A stretch of 7,505 nt of DNA from Deltaproteobacteria bacterium (lineage in GTDB: Bacteria; Desulfobacterota; DSM-4660; Desulfatiglandales; HGW-15): contig JAFGPH010000652.1 of NCBI GenBank assembly GCA_016926135.1, forward strand, positions 1 to 7,505, in the 5' to 3' direction. The notes beneath the pieces are model-generated. The model was given only the letters and a program-made list of their open reading frames with translations, ran no database searches and was not told the DNA's origin. Within the stretch, counting starts at the first letter, position 1. The number at the start of each line of letters is the position of its first letter. Positions 5,868-7,505 of this stretch are shown in pieces. A program made the position numbers and the translations under genes.

Positions 5868-6952
5868 TAGGGTATGGATGAAACAGGACACGGGGTGTGG
5901 CGTCCTTCCACCAGGTCCCACCGCAAAGGGGTGCCTGCCTTGATATCCGCGGCAGCCCTCTCGCCTAAAACCTCATGGAAGTATTTCGGCGGGAGACCAG
6001 CGGAGGGTCTTAGGGATTTCACGCTCTCTTCGGTGAAGGCCTCACCCTTTTTCACGTCCCTGACAACGAACAAAGACCGCCGGAAGGATTTGTTCGCCAA
6101 CTCCTTCGCGGTCGGTTCATACGAGACATGACCCAGGGACTTTTCCACCAGCCTGACGGAGTCGACCATCTTGCCGAACTCAGACGGCTCCAGAGAAAAA
6201 GAGGCATCGGGACCGCCCTCGTTCCTCGAAAGGGTGATGTGTTTTTCAATGACACTGGCTCCCAAGGTCACCGCCGCGATAGCCGCCTCCTGACCCAGGG
6301 TATGATCAGAAAGCCCTACCAGGCACCGGAAGGTCCTCTTCAGGTCCGGTATCGTCCTCAGGTTCATCTCCTCGGGAGGCGCGGGGTAGGCACTGACGCA
6401 TTTCAGGATAACGATCTGCTCGTTGCCCGTTTCCCTGATTTCTCGCACGGCCTCATGGATCTCCTCTCGGGTGGCCATGCCTGTTGAAAGAATGACGGGT
6501 TTTCCCCTTTGCGCCACATACCGTATGAGGGGGAGATCCACCAGTTCAAAGGAGGCGATCTTGAACAGGGGTACCCCCATGGACTCCAGGAAATCCACCG
6601 CGGTTTTGTCGAAGGGAGAGGAGAAACAGATCATGCCCAATTCATCGGCAAGACGCTGCAATTTGGGCTGCCATTCCCAGGGCGTATAGGCTTCCTGGTA
6701 CAGTTCGTAGAGATTCCTCCCCGCCCATGTGCTATTGCCGGGCACCTCGAACAACCGGTCCCTGCTGTTGAAGGTTATCGTGTCCGGTGTGTATGTCTGT
6801 AACTTGATCGCATCGGCTCCCGCCTCCCGGGCCGCTCGCACCAGTGCCACGGCCCTATCGAATTCCCCGTTATGGTTGGCCGACATCTCGGCCACGATCA
6901 AGCAGGGTTGACCGTCACCAATCGATCTCCTCTCATGGACTCTCAGTCTCAT
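5867..6952 (-). CDS. pseI: Pseudaminic acid synthase PseI (NeuB family)
   Basis: Condenses phosphoenolpyruvate with 2,4-diacetamido-2,4,6-trideoxy-L-altrose to give pseudaminic acid in the cytoplasm. It has 361 residues from ATG at 6952. The NeuB TIM barrel is clear: IVAEMSANHNG (19-29), IKLQTYTPDTITF (49-61), ICFSSPFD (108-115), FKIASFE (130-136), ILSTGMA (154-160), KCVSAYP (184-190), LSDHTLG (214-220, H217 a likely metal ligand) and VIEKH (234-238, H238). A SAF domain follows (about 288-347). SANHNG and QTYTPDT, together with YELYQEAYTPWEW (82-94), match pseudaminic rather than sialic or legionaminic synthases as I remember them. The start is set by the ATGA overlap with the acetyltransferase stop; a GTG at 7003 would add 17 unconserved residues. 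The last dozen residues extend past the usual end, and the TAG stop abuts repeat copy 2. Confidence 0.92.
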   Translation of the reverse strand: MRLRVHERRSIGDGQPCLIVAEMSANHNGEFDRAVALVRAAREAGADAIKLQTYTPDTITFNSRDRLFEVPGNSTWAGRNLYELYQEAYTPWEWQPKLQRLADELGMICFSSPFDKTAVDFLESMGVPLFKIASFELVDLPLIRYVAQRGKPVILSTGMATREEIHEAVREIRETGNEQIVILKCVSAYPAPPEEMNLRTIPDLKRTFRCLVGLSDHTLGQEAAIAAVTLGASVIEKHITLSRNEGGPDASFSLEPSEFGKMVDSVRLVEKSLGHVSYEPTAKELANKSFRRSLFVVRDVKKGEAFTEESVKSLRPSAGLPPKYFHEVLGERAAADIKAGTPLRWDLVEGRHTPCPVSSIP

Positions 6953-7398
6953 TTCCCGGAAAGCCCTTTCTCCATGAAGAGGTACTTCTCCTGGAAACCG
7001 CACTTCTTGAACATCTTCACAGAAGCGCTGTTCTCCCGCATGACCCGCGCGTGGAGGCGTTCGATCTCCGTGTTCTCCCTCAGCCAGCCTTCGACACCCT
7101 TCAGGATCTTCTTCCCCAACCCCTGCCCGTGGCGTTCAGGATCCACGTAAATGCTGACCTCGGCCATTCGCGACGGTTCGTCAAGAAGATCGAACCTCAA
7201 GACTCCGACTGCCGTTCCTTCAGCGCAGGCGAGCAGCAGGATGCATCGGTCGTTTTCGAGGGAAGCGGCGAACCACTTGCGATGCGCGTCCTCGGCCAAT
7301 TCCTCCCGGTTGAAGGAGTGCCTCCTCGTCCTGGGGTCATTCCGCCATCGGAACATCAGCTCACAGTCCTCCCGCGTGGCCTTTCTGAACTCTATCAC
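6949..7398 (-). CDS. pseH: GNAT family acetyltransferase, PseH-type (amino-sugar N-acetyltransferase)
   Basis: Likely acetylates the 4-amino group of UDP-4-amino-4,6-dideoxy-N-acetyl-altrosamine with acetyl-CoA, the step before PseG. It has 149 residues, a single GNAT domain. IYVDPERHGQGLGKKIL (83-99) is the acetyl-CoA pyrophosphate-binding strand-loop, and NSASVKMFKKCGF (123-135) is the typical C-terminal motif. The N-terminal pattern RWRNDPRTRRHSFN (17-30) followed by HRKWF (39-43) is characteristic of GNAT proteins paired with or fused to PseG. GTG at 7398 is the chosen start: it retains the first strand IEFRKAT, and a GGAAAGGAAAG-like run lies upstream. The next in-frame ATG (codon 15) would cut into the domain. 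The gene sits 24 nt after the pseG stop and its TGA overlaps the pseI ATG, so coupling is expected. Family is certain; the exact acceptor is inferred from neighbours. Confidence 0.85.
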   Translation of the reverse strand: MIEFRKATREDCELMFRWRNDPRTRRHSFNREELAEDAHRKWFAASLENDRCILLLACAEGTAVGVLRFDLLDEPSRMAEVSIYVDPERHGQGLGKKILKGVEGWLRENTEIERLHARVMRENSASVKMFKKCGFQEKYLFMEKGLSGK

Positions 7399-7422
7399 CC
7401 CGATCTGTTCTTTCCTTTCCCG

Positions 7423-7505
7423 TCAGGACCGAGCATTCCTTTCCCCCCGACGGCCTTCCATCCGCACCATGTTCTCCGCGACGCGGGTTGCCCCCAGGCC
7501 GTCGA
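7423..7505 (-). CDS. pseG: C-terminal end of a PseG-like UDP-sugar hydrolase (partial, 5' part beyond right edge)
   Basis: An open frame enters from the right edge and ends at TGA 7423-7425, leaving 27 codons. It reads DGLGATRVAENMVRMEG near its start; a D-G-x-G-xx-R-V motif at the extreme C-terminus is what I recall from PseG/SpsG proteins, which remove UDP from 2,4-diacetamido-2,4,6-trideoxy-altrose. The position directly upstream of a PseH-type acetyltransferase and pseI supports this. The identity rests on this short motif and on gene order, so it is a probable rather than certain call. The final residues (RRGERNARS) look like an unconserved tail. Confidence 0.65.
   Translation of the reverse strand, partial: DGLGATRVAENMVRMEGRRGERNARS

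Noticed and set aside
6950..7003. GTG at 7003 as the pseI start
   Set aside because: It would overlap the acetyltransferase by about 55 nt and add 17 residues unlike the family N-terminus. ATG at 6952 in an ATGA overlap fits better.

Overview
All genes in this window lie on the minus strand and read from high to low coordinates. They form part of a surface-carbohydrate locus built around a nonulosonic (sialic-acid-like) sugar, most likely pseudaminic acid. In order of transcription: the last 27 codons of a PseG-like UDP-sugar hydrolase; a PseH-type GNAT acetyltransferase; pseudaminic acid synthase PseI; an MsbA/PglK-type ABC flippase; an SpsF-type cytidylyltransferase; a Gfo/Idh/MocA oxidoreductase; a DegT/DnrJ/EryC1/StrS aminotransferase; and an extended-SDR NAD-dependent epimerase/dehydratase cut off by the left edge.

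The genes fall into three tight blocks: pseG-pseH-pseI (24-nt gap, then an ATGA overlap), ABC-cytidylyltransferase (9-nt gap), and Gfo/Idh-DegT-SDR (23-nt and 1-nt gaps). The only two gaps larger than 25 nt, 2919-3088 and 5606-5866, each contain one copy of the same 127-bp imperfect palindrome (2974-3100 and 5741-5867). The copies are in the same orientation and match at 107 of 127 positions without gaps. Each abuts or overlaps the stop codon of the gene before it. The terminal stem shows paired, compensating base changes between the copies. This is the most unusual thing in the window: a small MITE/REP-like element, or a structured RNA spacer, that divides the operon into its blocks.

Functionally, PseH and PseG would finish and release the 2,4-diacetamido-trideoxy-altrose precursor and PseI would condense it with phosphoenolpyruvate. 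A CMP-sugar synthetase must then activate the product, and the SpsF-type enzyme is a candidate. The Gfo/Idh, DegT and SDR enzymes do not look like PseB or PseC and probably make or modify another amino sugar of the same glycan. The ABC protein would flip a lipid-linked glycan or lipid across the inner membrane.

The organism is a bacterium of moderately high GC, probably Gram-negative. The repeat resembles short palindromes I associate from memory with Desulfobacterota (former Deltaproteobacteria), but that assignment is weak and not provable from this window. I see no tRNA, rRNA, CRISPR array, transposase gene or convincing rho-independent terminator. No stretch longer than 300 bases lacks a gene.
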